64,000 nucleotides of DNA from Hetaerina americana (taxonomy: Eukaryota; Arthropoda; Insecta; Odonata; Calopterygidae). The first letter of the stretch is position 1. Each line of letters begins with the position of its first letter. The DNA is taken from NCBI GenBank assembly GCA_022747635.1, contig JAKTNV010000007.1, positions 9,113,497 to 9,177,496 of the forward strand, written 5' to 3'. Positions 10,363 to 21,938 of the stretch are shown here, piece after piece. Made by a program: the position numbers and the translations under genes. Under the pieces are notes generated by a model that was given only the letters and a program-made list of their open reading frames with translations, did no database searches and was not told the origin of the DNA.

Positions 10363-13292
10363 CACGCGTGTTGATGAGAATCACTTTCGGCCCCTTGGCT
10401 TCCCTTCCTGGAAATGAGCTTTTGCGGGATCACCAATTTCTCTACTGACTGGCAGTCCGACACTCCCCGCCATAAGCCTTAGTTCCGGTTTGCGATTGAA
10501 AACGTAAATCTAGTAGAGGTAAATTGGGTACCAGGGGGTTATGAACCTCCCCACTTTCCTATCGCTGATGTCCTCTTCTTTAATATTTGCGAGCGTGGCC
10601 GCTGGGTGTCGGAATAATTAGCCCGATGGGCCGCACCCGGGCGACGCCACCGGGCGGCCCGCGGAGCGCGTGGGAGGGTTAGGAGGGGCGCACTCCTCTC
10701 GGGCGGGAAGTGCGAGGCTCCTCGGGCAAGTGGTCCATAGCCCCCACCGAATAGCTCCTCCTCCCTTCCCCCCACACGTACTGGGAGGATTCGGGGGGGT
10801 GGGGCGGGAGGGGAGAAGGGGTTAGGAATGCGAAGAGAGGCGGTTGCCGAGGCGACGACGCCGGCCGGGAATATTCGGGCCGTGACGTCACCTCCGCGTT
10901 TGGCCCTTCGCCCAAGGCGTGCCTCTCATCGCCTTCCCTTCACCCCCCCCCCTTCCCCCTCCCCCTACCTCCCCGCCGAATTCGTTGTACCAGCCGCAAG
11001 AATTCACCTCTGGGCTCGACGCTATCAGGCACTCCGCACACACTACAACTCCATCCACGGTACACACATGTTGTGACAGTTCATTTCCATCCATGGGCAC
11101 CCATTATAGCCATTGCAGGTTCTTCCTCATTGCATACAGTCTGTACTATCCAATGGATATTCAAATGCTCCATCTAATACCATATATGGATGTAGGCCCT
11201 CATGTGTACACAAGTGTACGTATAAAATGTAATACCTCCTGAAATAGCCAAAAAATTCTCGCTTGTCTGCACATTTCGTTAATATACGTAGTTCATTTGT
11301 GCCTTAGGCGAGGGATCATGTGTGTATAAATATGTTCACCATGGTTGAGCTTTTGTCTATCTAACTCCGAACCCCTATCTGAGACAGAGGCAATTAAATG
11401 CAAAAATTAAATTTAAAAGAACAGAGCGAAGAATAATTTCCATATAGTATAATTGATCACGAAATCTGTGTCAACTGCTTGTTCTCCATTATCTAGCATT
11501 GGATGTTTAATAAATATACACTACTTGTACGGATATCTAACCATGGTACCTCCTCTAAATCTTTTCATACTATAAATGCTGATGGATTTGAATTCGTGGT
11601 GAATACGATGTATCTGCCTATTGTACTCTTACATACATTCATCTCATAGTTTGTGCCGTGCGGGTAAGTCCTCTTTTAGCTTCTTCTGTCGGAGATGAGG
11701 GGGAACGGATCACCGAATGCCATGCCCAAGAAATTAGCCGTCCGCACAAACAGAGGTACTTCCGAGATCTTCGCGTTCCTCGACGAGGCCCATCTCCTTC
11801 GTTCCCCCGAGCATCGGCAGATGGCGGGGAGGACACCGAAACAGCGGTTACTTTGTAGGACAGCGTGTGACGCATCGGTTTCAAAGCCATTCCTCTTGTC
11901 AAAGGACGGAGTGTGACCACTTGACACTGAACGCCCGCTTCTTCTCGCAGCACTGACCTTTGAGGCATAAGGTCATCATTTCCACAATTTTTGATCTATT
12001 ATTCACCAGCGATGATGTCTCCAATTTGATGCTGTATGTTATCTATCTTACTGACAATCGCGCACCCGAAAGAAACACGTTCCTTTTTATGCAGAATGCA
12101 CCGAATACAACAGTCTTCTTCCATCTTCCGCCGTCCGACGTTTCTGATTGGAACAGACTACTCTCGCGGACAAAGAAATCGTACCTACCAGGTTGAGGGA
12201 GCACCTATATATCGAGGCATGCCGTTATGACAGCTTCGAAGAAGTACTTGAGGGTAGCGATGGATGACACATTGTAAATCGTCGATTAAAATTTATCTGA
12301 ACAATGAGACACGGCCAATGCAGGGAGCCACGCCGTATAATGCGTAATAATACACTGATATTGTGACTGGTGTACTTGTTACAACTCTGCATTTAATGGT
12401 GTGGTCTGTTACAAAACAATTGCGATTGCTTAATATTGCCAAAGGTTTACTACTTTTTCCGATGTAATATCAATAATTATTGCCCTTGGGCCGCAATAAT
12501 GACTGTTAATTGTGATCCAGAGTTTTATTTGTAAATGTTCATGTGCGACCCCAAGCGACAATGCCAGGTGCATACTTCGAAGACGGGCGGACCCAGACAA
12601 TTGACTGTCGCCTCCCTCCGCCCACAGACCCCCTATCCGAGGAGACAAGACGCTCCCCTCCTCTCCCCCCCCCCCCAGCTCCGGGTCTGGTGACCTTGTC
12701 CGAAGGGTCACGAGAGGACAGTCGGGTCTCTTTATTTGAAGAAGTGGGGGGTGGGGCACTCCCTCGGGTCTAGTCGCCGTGCAAATGAGTGGCAGTACGT
12801 AAGCGAACATATCCCCCGGGGACTCGGGGGGGGGGGGGGCATGAGAGAGAGACAGAAAGAGCCCTGCCCCTTCATCGTCCCTCTAGCCCTATATGTCGCG
12901 CGACCCTTTACTGTGGCCACCTGCGGGTTTTTGCGAAGTGGTAAACGTCTCGAGTGAAATCAAACTGGTATCGGTTTACTCCGAATTTCCGTTGGCGCCG
13001 ATCTATTTATTAATCATTCCCTGGGCAACGCAATGAGAGTGGAGGCGTAATATTTAATTTTAAATACAATACGTATAAAGGCCTACATGTGGAATATGAA
13101 AAATAAACAGGGAAAGAAAGCGGGAGATGACGCCGAAGGAAAACTAGCATTTCAAACTAAATTTATGCGCGGTATTAGGAAGTAGTTATGGTCAATTCAC
13201 AGCAATCTCATCATATATTGTATTAGCAAAACCATTAACGCAGTTATCAGCTATCGCTTTGATGGTTGAGAATATACTGGGCGCCTGTGTTT
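10363..13292. other. No recognisable gene; contains CpG- and C-rich segments
   Basis: Bases 10560-10990 are CpG-dense (listed separately). Bases 12590-12850 hold poly-C and poly-G runs. Bases 11640-11960 give opposing open frames without known motifs. No exon, tRNA or transposon could be supported in the rest. A single spliced host exon could be hidden here and would not be visible without a protein search. Confidence 0.4.
10560..10925. promoter_or_regulatory. CpG-dense segment with CRE-like palindrome
   Basis: This stretch is unusually rich in CpG compared with its AT-rich flanks (for example CGGGCGGCCCGCGGAGCGCG near 10650). It contains the perfect palindrome GTGACGTCAC at 10882-10891, the full consensus of CREB/ATF sites. 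That suggests an unmethylated promoter or first exon of a host gene, but no coding exon or TATA box is clear. Inference only. Confidence 0.3.
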
Positions 13293-13476
13293 CGCCGATT
13301 TCACCCAATACTAAGACCAACGGCATGTGATATCCTTCAAATCATTGTAATAAGTGGGGCCAGATCCTTTCCCTGTGCCGCCAATGGTTTCCTAGGAAAT
13401 TCTGATACACGAAAAATCATTCAGCTCGGGTGAAGCCGAAGCGTGTCGTGGAATCGAACCCGTGCCCCCCAAATAC
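13293..13476 (-). repeat. tRNA-derived SINE, reversed copy, 5' truncated
   Basis: The reverse complement starts inside the tRNA-like head (GGGTTCGATTCC). It continues with CACCCGAGCT, a TGATTTTTCG block, CCTAGGAAACCAT and CACAGGGAAAGGA. It closes with TCTTAGTATTGGGTGAA, collinear with the copy at 46672. The A-box side is missing. A CR1 tail block abuts it at 13477. Confidence 0.7.
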
Positions 13477-13512
13477 CCCTGCCACACACCCTAGCGGTGG
13501 CTTGCAGGGTAC
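13477..13512 (+). repeat. Solitary CR1-like (subfamily A) terminal hairpin
   Basis: Only the last 36 bases of a CR1-like 3' end are present: CCCCTGCCACACACCC, TAGCGGTGG and CTTGCAGGGTAC. It is an extreme 5' truncation, or the rest was removed by the SINE insertion next to it. Confidence 0.6.
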
Positions 13513-13644
13513 ATAATTTTATGCACAAAAGAATGAAAAAAATAGCTAGGCGTTACCCTCACTCGCAATCTCTCCTGGGTGAAAAACATACGGGTAATAT
13601 GTGGACGAGCTAATAAATAATAAGGATTTATGTGAAGAGTACTG

Positions 13645-14160
13645 GGGGAATGTGAGGGAGAGGTCAAAGAGAAATGTTACATGTCGTTGGTTAGGCCTCG
13701 TTGAGAATATGCTACTAGAATATAGGATCTTTAGCAAGTCCATTTGATTGCAGAATTAGGTCGCGTGCAGCGTAGAGGAGCTAGATTTGAAAAATGTAGT
13801 TATGATAAACTTAGTAGCTTATCCAAAATTATTAGATAAACTAGGTTGGGAATCACTCATGGAGCGAAGGTTAAATTACTACAGATTGAAACTCTTGAAT
13901 AAATTAGAAGGACGTCTCTTTAGCAATGATCTGGAAAATGTATTATTACCCCCATCGTTCTAAGCTGGGATAGATTGTGTCAATAAAATTAGAGAGATTA
14001 AGTTTAGAACAGATAGATTTAATAACTCATTTTTACCTCGAACGATAAGGGATCAGAATTACATTGCCCGACCGCGGTAGGCCCATGTTCGGGTAAAAAA
14101 TCGCCTTGTGTGTATTCACCCCCTGCCACACACCCTAGCTTGGTGGCTTGCAGGGTATAT
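13645..14160 (+). mobile_element. CR1-like retrotransposon 3' end (subfamily A)
   Basis: One of the longer copies. The decayed translation follows RPHLEYA, RVQRRGA, then LGWESLMERRLNY, a LHKLEG-like block and a PRTIRDQN block with frameshifts. The 3' UTR ends in the terminal hairpin at 14121-14155. Compared with its relatives it carries an insertion of two to three bases in the loop (CTAGCTTGG). 5' truncated and non-coding. Confidence 0.75.
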
Positions 14161-15959
14161 TCATAGATAAAAATAAAATAAAGGTCAGTAGCCTTACGCT
14201 CTACCCTTGGACTATAATGTGCCTTGATTTGATATTACATCAAACGTATAAGTAAAATTCATAGAAAAGGGAAAATCGACATTAGAGCAGTAAAGAGAAC
14301 ATTTAAGGCAAGTAGCAAGCTTAATATCCCGCAAACATTAATAATATATTTTAAGCAAGAATAGAACGATTATCAATCACTTCAGGAAAAATAAAATAAG
14401 GTAAATATATCGACGAAAAATAACGTTTAACTGCCAGAATTATGTTCTTTGTTCATTTACTCGATTTTGTGTTTTTCTTTACTCGGTTTTTTTCAGTTGT
14501 TTATCGGTTTGGGGCTTTGTTTGGGGCGTGGGGGGATCGCTGGGATCCGATAACCGGAATGCCGTGACATGGAGCTGCCCTCCGAATGAGATGCTCTTGA
14601 ATAAACGTCGAATGCTCTGCCCCTGTTACTCGGCGAGGGAGGGTTTTGACTCGCCGAGATTTGGAAGGTGTGCCCAAGAAGAGAAGAGGGCGGGGAAGGC
14701 GGGGGGGGGACCAGGGACGCCCCCCCCCTGCTCCCCTGTTAGATGGTTGCCTAACCATCGACTGACCCCGAACACAATGCAGCGCTCTGTTTCGACGATG
14801 CTGCTGCCCCCTCGTACCAGTCGGCTCCTCGGTCAATGACCCCTCCCCCCCCCCTCTCCCCCCCTCTCTCCCCTTCGTTGACATTCGCTTCGTTTGAACC
14901 AACCGGTCTGACCACCCGTAGGTCGGTGGCGCCCCCTTTACCCCACCCACCTCGCCGCTGCCCCTCCCCCCTCCTCCCGCCTCCTTATCCTTGACCTCTC
15001 GGACTAAGTTGTAGTTAAAGCTTATCAAGCGGAGACACTCGTCTCTCTCTCTTTCTCTCCCCCTTAGCCTCTCCTTCTTCATATACTATCTGTCTGCCGG
15101 TGCACATATGTACGTACTCAGCCCAATCGGTCGTGTTTACAAATGTACCCACCAGCACGTACCGTGCTCGCATTTACGTACGCTCGCTCATTCATCAGTC
15201 CTTCGATCCAGCGCCTCGGGCGGCCGACCGTCCGTCCGCGTGTCCATCCGTCCCGGCGCCAACCCTCTCTCCACTTAGGCGCCCCTCCCGTAGACACTCA
15301 CTCCACACGCAGTCGGTCCCCGCCACTCGAAAATAAAATACACCTTCGGTATGAAACGAACCTCTTTGCCAGGCGACACGGGAAATGCTCTTTATTTTGT
15401 CCACATATCAGGACGAGAAAGACCAAAAAAAAATTGTTTCTCTTTACCTCGGATCTCCCGGGTAGCGAGTAAGAGTGATTTCGCATTTTGGAGAACAAAG
15501 TGTTCTCTGAATAAGACATTGTTATAATATTTCACCTTTCCTCTTCGTATAACACTTCTCTATCCGTCGTATTTCGTTGGGTTTAAATATGTAGCGGAGG
15601 GAGCGAATTGGATTTTAAAGGAGTCTAAAACTTACGCCGAGGCTAGGAGGGTTTGATAAAAACCTGGCACCTTTTGCCATCCAAGCCGCAATAGCACAAG
15701 CCTTAAGGAAATCTATTTGATTTTTATTTAAAATAATATAATGCTAATACAGTAAATGGCAAATAAGGATGTAAAATCCCTTTAAAAAATTAGTCCAAGA
15801 GTATGTCTCCCAGAGGTATTGAAACTCGAGCGCACATGATGAAATATTTGATATTGAGTACTTGTTCGTTCATCCTTCAGAAACACCCACGTTGAAGATG
15901 ATTTAATGTATTTCCCAATTCATATTACTTTAAATCTATATAACATCCCGCAAGTGTTG
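14161..15959. other. No recognisable gene; GC-rich block at about 14520-15330
   Basis: Bases 14520-15330 alternate between G-rich and C-rich runs, giving several long but mutually overlapping open frames on both strands. None has a known motif. The block might be a CpG-type regulatory region. The flanks are AT-rich and empty. Confidence 0.4.
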
Positions 15960-16188
15960 TTGAAAATGTATTATTACCCCCATCGTACTACGATAGGCGA
16001 GATCATGCTAGTAAAATGAGAGGTATTGAGTGTAGAAAAAATAGATATAAGATGTAATTTTTTCCACGAACGATAAGGGATATGAATAGCATTTTCCGAC
16101 CGTGCTAGGGTCATATTCGGGTCAAAATTAGCTGTTGTGTAATGACACCCTCTGCCTCACCCCCTTCCAGGGTACTTAAATATCTAAA
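15960..16188 (+). mobile_element. CR1-like retrotransposon 3' end (subfamily A)
   Basis: The copy begins at the VENVLLPPSYYDRRDHAS part of the C-terminal theme. It continues through FFPRTIRD-like codons and ends in a decayed terminal hairpin near 16150-16175. It meets a reversed subfamily B tail at 16189. Confidence 0.65.
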
Positions 16189-16330
16189 TACCTGAGCCGC
16201 CGCAAGGGTGAGTGGCGGGAGGTGTTAGAGCGCCAGTCAGCTGTACACAAACACGAGTTAATACATGCGTTTGAAGATATATTTACTTATTTACAAACAC
16301 ACACATGCACACATTATATATAACTTCCGG
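16189..16330 (-). mobile_element. CR1-like 3' tail (subfamily B), reversed
   Basis: The reverse complement reads CACCTCCCGCCACTCACCC, then TTGCGGCGGCTC, the subfamily B terminal hairpin (compare 46622-46660). The AT-rich, CA-rich 3' UTR follows to about 16330. Its 3' end faces the 3' end of the subfamily A copy on the left. Confidence 0.55.
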
Positions 16331-17313
16331 TTTCTTTGTTTTATTTTAAATAGTGGAGCAGTTTCTCCATTAATAAAACCCTTTTTATTACTTGGGTCTA
16401 ATTTCTCTCAGTTACATCCATGACAACAATGTCAACAAATAACGATTTCAAAATAAACAAGATGGTGCGTTTCAGCATCGGTATTGTCTATGTACACTAC
16501 AATAATTGGTGAGTAATGACCTCATTCATTAAAATTTGGTTGGTAAATTAACATTTTTCGGTCTCTTGGATGCGATATTGTTTATGATAGTGCATCGTGT
16601 TTTATAGATAGGGACGAAATAGTACTTGAATCCGTTGGTGACGATATTTACCTCCCTTGGGGATCACAATTGTCGAGCCCAACGATTTGATTTAGCGCCA
16701 TAATAATTCCTTCTTCTGCCGCGAGTGGACGCTGGTGCCCCGCACCTACCTGATTGCCTTGCATGCTATCCACGTGACTCAACGATCTCCCAACTTGAGT
16801 CCACAAACGTACCCACCCGTCAGTCTTACTCCCTTCCCGTAACAATTTTGCGCGAACCTCGTGGATTTCCCTAGAATATTTTCCAATTCCTCAACTAACG
16901 TTTTCTCCGAAGCATCCAAAGTCATTGCTGCACATCCCAAAAACTTTATTGACTAAATTGCAGTGACGCATCTCTCTTACAAATTCCTCAAACGCGTTTA
17001 ATGAAACAAAAATCTCATAAAGCATTCTCATATATTATTCCGAAGTGCCACACCCTTATTTCTCGATTTCTTGGCTGGAATAGGCGTTTATTTGGCACGT
17101 TGAGCATGAAATTCATATTTTCATGTTAGGAAGCTTCAGTTAGAAAGCTCCATCTAAACACATCGCATTTCTTAGTTCAGTTCACCGTCCAAGTATACGC
17201 CATACCTTCAATGAAAGTATGAAGGATTTTGATATTCAAGAATTGAGGTTCACGAAATTGATCGGTGGCAGTGTTTTTCATTTCGCACGCAAAATTTTGC
17301 ACGGAGTAGGATG
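16331..17313. other. No recognisable gene
   Basis: No motif-bearing frame. The sequence is the left flank of the mariner insertion at 17316. Confidence 0.4.
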
Positions 17314-17315
17314 TA

Positions 17316-18634
17316 CAGGGTTCGTCCGGAAAATAAGTGTACTGAGCTCAGGAAAAAAAATTTATTACACTTTTACATATCTTAAGCTAATATTCCTCAA
17401 AATAGGACCCTTGTGAGTCGATACACTTGTTCCAGCGGCGTTCCCATTCCTGGAACGCTCCCGCGAAGGCATCATCGGGAACCCCTCGAAGACACGTCGT
17501 CACGGCCTCTTTGACGGCGTCCAAAGTCCCGTATCGCGTTCTTTTCAAACTCCTCTTTATCTTCGGAAAACAGAAGGAAGTCCGGTGGTGCCAAGTCCGG
17601 GCTGTAGGGCGGGTGCGGCAGCGTTGCCACGCCGTGCTTGGCCAAGAAGTCCGACACGACAAGCGCGGTGTGAGACGGCGCATTGTCGTGATGCAGCCGC
17701 CAGATGTTTTTGATCGCTGGCCGGACGCGGGCGACTCGTTTTCGAAGCCTGTCGAGCACTTGGACGTAAACTGCAGCATTTACAGTTTGTCGTTCAGGTA
17801 CAAATTCGTAGTGGACGACTCCCCTTTTGTCAAAAAAGACAATGAGCATCGCCTTGATCCGAGATTTGCTCATGCGAGCTTTCTTTTGACGGGGTGATGA
17901 TGGGGTGTGCCACTCCGCACTTTGTCTCTTCGACTCCGGGTCGTACTCAAAGATCCACGTCTCGTCACCCGAAACAACGTTCTCTAAAAAATGTGGATCA
18001 TTTTTGCAGTGATCCGCAAGTTGTGTCGCGATTTCCAAACAATTGAGTCTTTGATCATCACTGAGCACTTTCGGCACCAACTTTGCACAAATTTTTCGCA
18101 TCTGTAATCGCTCCCTAATAATCTCGTGCACTATTATTTTTGGCACATTACAATGCTCTGCTATCATCCGAACACTAAGACGACGATCAAAGTTCAGTAC
18201 ATCGCGAACATTTCGCACATTTTCGTCGGTGAGTGTCGTTGATGGGCGTCCAGGCCGTGGTTCGTCGTCGACCTCTTCTCTGCCCTCCACGAACATCTTG
18301 TGCCACCGAAAGATCATGTTTCTGGACATGGCTGACTCCCCGTAAGCCTGGTTAATCATACCGACAGTTTCGGTAGACGATTTCCCAAGCTTTAGCGCAA
18401 ATTTGATGGAATAACGCTGCTCCAAAAACTTCGGCATCGCGTTCCGTGACGTGGGTCGAAGCGTGGAGGTTCGCGATAACAGAGCTCCTCACTACACCAC
18501 AGCTCAGAGCCGACTGCCTTTTTCAGCGTCGCTTGCCAACATATCTCCCTCCAATCGCAGCCCGTCAGAGCGGTGCTGTGCGCGCCTGGAGCGGCGGGAA
18601 AAAATCAGTACACTTATTTTCCGGACGAACCCTG
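17316..18634 (-). mobile_element. Mariner transposon, both ends intact, 1,319 bp
   Basis: A 30-bp perfect terminal inverted repeat starts CAGGGTTCGTCCGG and lies at 17316-17345 and 18605-18634. Each end is flanked by TA (17314-17315 and 18635-18636), the mariner target duplication. A single transposase gene on the minus strand fills the element. Length and layout match the roughly 1.3-kb mariner norm. The perfect TIRs and nearly open frame make this the youngest-looking DNA transposon in the window. Confidence 0.95.
17387..18437 (-). pseudogene. Mariner transposase, one-base frameshift
   Basis: The frame opens at an ATG at 18437. Residues 1-110 form the paired helix-turn-helix DNA-binding part, with a GRPS motif near residue 64. 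The linker VPKVLSDDQ is near 121. The DD34D triad is complete: D158 in SGDETWIFEYD, D251 in LHHDNAPSH and D286 in PDLAPPDFLLF, with 34 residues between the last two. Just after D286 one extra base in the A run at 17567-17570 shifts the frame. The other frame continues at once with FPKIKRSLKRTRYGTLD and ends SYFEEY near 17387. Total length is about 349 codons, normal for mariner. No other lesion was seen. The enzyme would excise and insert the element at TA sites, in the nucleus. Confidence 0.92.
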
Positions 18635-18636
18635 TA

Positions 18637-19549
18637 CATTTCTTCGAGATAATTAGACAGGAGGAACATACTTGAGCCGCTGTTGAAGCGTAAAACTAAC
18701 TGGCTGTGGGGTGATGAGGCGCTGAGGGAGAGTTAGACAAATTACCCTTTCAATCCAAAGGCCTTCGTCATGACCATTGCTGTGTCTTCAGTCGAATAAT
18801 TGAAATGATTTTCGACTTGGCTTCGTGAAACAGCTATATGATTTAAAAGAACTCAAAAATGTTTTCTTACGTGGAATCAACTTTAAATAATATATTTATG
18901 TTTTTAAATGGGAGCAACATAATATTGAATTCTTTTTATACCCTAAGTCACGATAGAACTTTTAAGACTAAAGAGAATTTTAAGTGAATGAATGAAAAAC
19001 GATAGATACCGATCACCATTGTCTCTGTGAGCTCTTTTATTGAGGGAAAACCGACATTTCATTTTTTAAGGTCGTAAAGAGCCTTAATAAACCGTTATCT
19101 TAATTCGTATTCTGCCAACCGGTCTCTAAAGTTATCGCAGAACCATGTTATCCATGATAACACTTCAACATTGGCTTATTTTATCCATTGAGGGAGTGGT
19201 AATGAACGATTTATGTGTGCTATTTAATCCTTGATCTATTATTTGGCTATAAAACGAACGGGTCAAGTAACAGGAAAATATCACCCGTAAAAAGTAGGTT
19301 TTAAGTACTCCAGAGAATATTTTAAGCTCTTGTGCGTAGTGCAAGGTACACATTTATTATAATGATGAACGAGATTAACCCTTTTACAAAGATAAAGAGA
19401 AAAGAAAATTTTACTTCAACACTTATGAAGATCATTATCGCTATGGTAAAATCACGTAAAGGTACATGCTCGTAGTTGTGAAGTAGGGTAAAATATAGAA
19501 TCGAAGTCTAATTTTTATAACATGCATGAAGAACATTTTCAAATGGTAT
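18637..19549. other. No recognisable gene
   Basis: AT-rich spacer between the mariner and a microsatellite. No motif seen. Confidence 0.4.
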
Positions 19550-19580
19550 ACTTGCACACATATATACACAAACATATATA

Positions 19581-19645
<65 letters not shown>

Positions 19646-19740
19646 ATATATACATATACACACACGTATGTTTATACACACACAATTTTATAATATATAT
19701 TTATATGTATGTGTGTATATATACTATTAATACCCTGCTG
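19550..19740. repeat. Compound TA / TATG / CA microsatellite
   Basis: (TA)n at 19591-19620 runs into (TATG)n at 19619-19643, with CA-rich flanks. The ORFs here, rich in Y, I and H, are artefacts of the repeat. Confidence 0.95.
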
Positions 19741-19806
19741 TTTAAAACGCGGTCCTCAGCGATAACAAACGTTGTGTTTTACTGAAACATTAGTTATTAA
19801 CTAGAA

Positions 19807-19877
19807 GCATCGGTGGTTCAGTGGTAGAATGCTCGCCTGCCACGCGGGCGGCCCGGGTTCGATTCCCGGCCGATGCA
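19807..19877 (+). tRNA. tRNA-Gly (anticodon GCC)
   Basis: A complete 71-nt cloverleaf. The acceptor stem GCATCGG pairs perfectly with CCGATGC, followed by discriminator A. The D arm carries the A box (GGTTCAGTGGTAGAATGC). The anticodon loop CTGCCAC has anticodon GCC, reading GGC and GGT glycine codons. The T arm and B box are GGGTTCGATTCCC. There is no intron and CCA is not encoded, as in eukaryotes. A T run a few bases downstream (from about 19880) is a Pol III terminator. Promoters are internal, so it should be transcribed independently. It is the only clearly intact host gene in the window. Confidence 0.97.
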
Positions 19878-21344
19878 ATTTTTTTCTCAATTTTCTTATT
19901 GGTTTTTTTTGTAAGTTTGGAATAGCCCCTTTCTCACGCATTCAGTGTGCCATTCCTACTTGTGTGATGGCTATCAACTTTGCCGGTGAATTCTTTTTAG
20001 GGAATTAGGAGTGTGTAGAACGGGTAAGTTCATGCTTTATGCACGGTTAATGCATTGGAGCTCCCTCTTGTCGGTACGAAAACGAAGCGATGGTCACACT
20101 AATTCGGAATTTCGTATTTCACGAGGCGATTAAACAGTCGCCCCGATCTCCATCTCCGTACTCCTCTCCGAGTAGATTTCGTCAACTAACTCGGAGTTTA
20201 GTCCTGCTTGCCATGTCATTATAAATTCTACCCTTAAGACGCCCTACGGTGTCTTAAGAGGAGATGAAGCACCCTAGGGTGTCTTGTCGCTTCTTTTTCA
20301 GGTTCACCCGATTACTTACCCCGAATTACTGATGTATTATTGGCCATTTTCCCCCTTGCGAATAGTGAAAGAATACTTTTAGTTACTGGCCAAGCCCTCT
20401 GATAAAGGATCTTTTAGGTTACTTGTTGAAGTGAGAAAATTTAAGAATTTCGCCTCCAATCCCATTACCTTAATAGCATAGCGATGCCCCAGCATATTAA
20501 TTTGTTACAGAAATTGTCCCGAATTGTGCCGCTCAAATATGTATTCTATGCATCTTGCTGAATGCCAATGCACTCCGTATCTTTTCGGCAGAGGTCACTG
20601 ACAAATATAACCCTGGTATCCGTGAGAGTTAAAAGTTATAGACTTCATCGAGACATGGACCCCTGTCCGTCAAGGTATCGCTTACTAAATATGCATCATT
20701 CCACATTTAAATATAGCATATGATATAAAAATAACATATTAAAAGAAATTTTACCCTTAAAAATAATTTTAAAATATTCCCTAAATCCCCATTTTTATGT
20801 CCCCATTTTTATCCCCAAGCACTCATATATTTTTATCCCCAAGCACTCATATATTTTTAAATACAATCAAATATAATGATAAGTACTTCATTTAAAACAA
20901 CCCACGTCCCGGCTGCGAGGCAATAAAAGCACGTGATTAGCAAGATTTTCCGAATGCCATTTCCAAAAGAGCAATCAGATAATATTATGAATATTAATAG
21001 GACCTTATTATGTCTCAATTGTCATTCATTGCAATTAACATTGTTTTCCCTGTGAACATAGTACTTGAGTTACACCTAAACTTCAGGATAATTGCGTTCC
21101 TTTCACACAGATATTTACTATGAGGAGTACGGAATTGGTCCATGATAATGTACTTCCACCTATCTAGTTTACCTTCTGAAATGCCAAATATACCCTGCAT
21201 TTTATATTGGAAAGTGCACTACACCCCTTAATATTAGAATCAATAACCACCGGACCTCATGCAAGAATTATTCCCTGATTTGGATGCTCCCAATCCCAAA
21301 AAACACCTCTGAGCACAACACACCCTTGGGGTAATAATAATTGC
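19878..21344. other. No recognisable gene
   Basis: Apart from the tRNA terminator and a short tandem repeat at 20807-20854, no open frame over about 60 codons has a motif. Confidence 0.4.
20807..20854. repeat. 24-bp tandem repeat, two copies
   Basis: The unit starting TTTTATCCCCAAGC occurs twice back to back (20807-20830 and 20831-20854) with no mismatch, followed by a partial third TTTT. Confidence 0.9.
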
Positions 21345-21938
21345 TCCTGGTAGGGTCACCCATGGTCGAAGGTTAGGAGCCAGACGAAAGGTAGTCCACG
21401 CAGCGTCTGTTCCTCAGTGAGGCGGCTGCAATGGCGTCTGACCCCAGTGAGGCGGCCAGTCAGTGATGGTGTCACGTTAAAAACACTATTGAGGAAGGAA
21501 ACGGGAAACCAACTTAATTATTATTCCCAATGATGGACAATATAGATTATATGAGCCCAAAGAAACCAAGGATCACGGATGAGATGATTACAAAGATGGA
21601 TGAGAGAAGAATAGGGAAGGATGTAAACACAGAGCTAGGCAGAAGGAAGTACAAAGAATTGAATAATAAATTGAGACGGGTAACAAGCAAAAGCAAAAGT
21701 AGCATGGTGGACGACGCAGTTCGATGATTTGGAAAGGGTGCAGAGGAAGGGTGAAATTGGTGCGCAATACGGTAAGGTTAAATCACTATTAGGAAGTAAG
21801 AAGGGCAGATCTGTGCTAACAGTCAGAGATAAGTCTGTTAAGATAATAGTTGACACAGAAAAGATCCAAAAGAGATGTAAGGTATATATAGAAGAACTGT
21901 ATGATATAAAACTTAGGCCAACAAGTAGTAGTATTTAG
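21345..21938 (+). mobile_element. RTE retrotransposon copy with internal deletion
   Basis: Bases 21345-21535 match the 5' UTR of the long RTE copy (28437-28630), including CACGTTAAAAACACTATTGA and the GGAAACGGGAAACCA block. The sequence then jumps into the middle of the coding region: KPRITDEMITKMDERR, then LNNKLRR and QRKGEIGAQYGKVKSLLGSK. The endonuclease is missing. Frames are broken near 21727 and the copy stops near 21938, before the RT palm. Confidence 0.85.

Noticed and set aside
17427..17897. 156-codon plus-strand open frame
   Set aside because: Shadow of the mariner transposase on the minus strand.
19441..19785. Open frames rich in Y, I, H and T
   Set aside because: Translations of TA/CA microsatellites.
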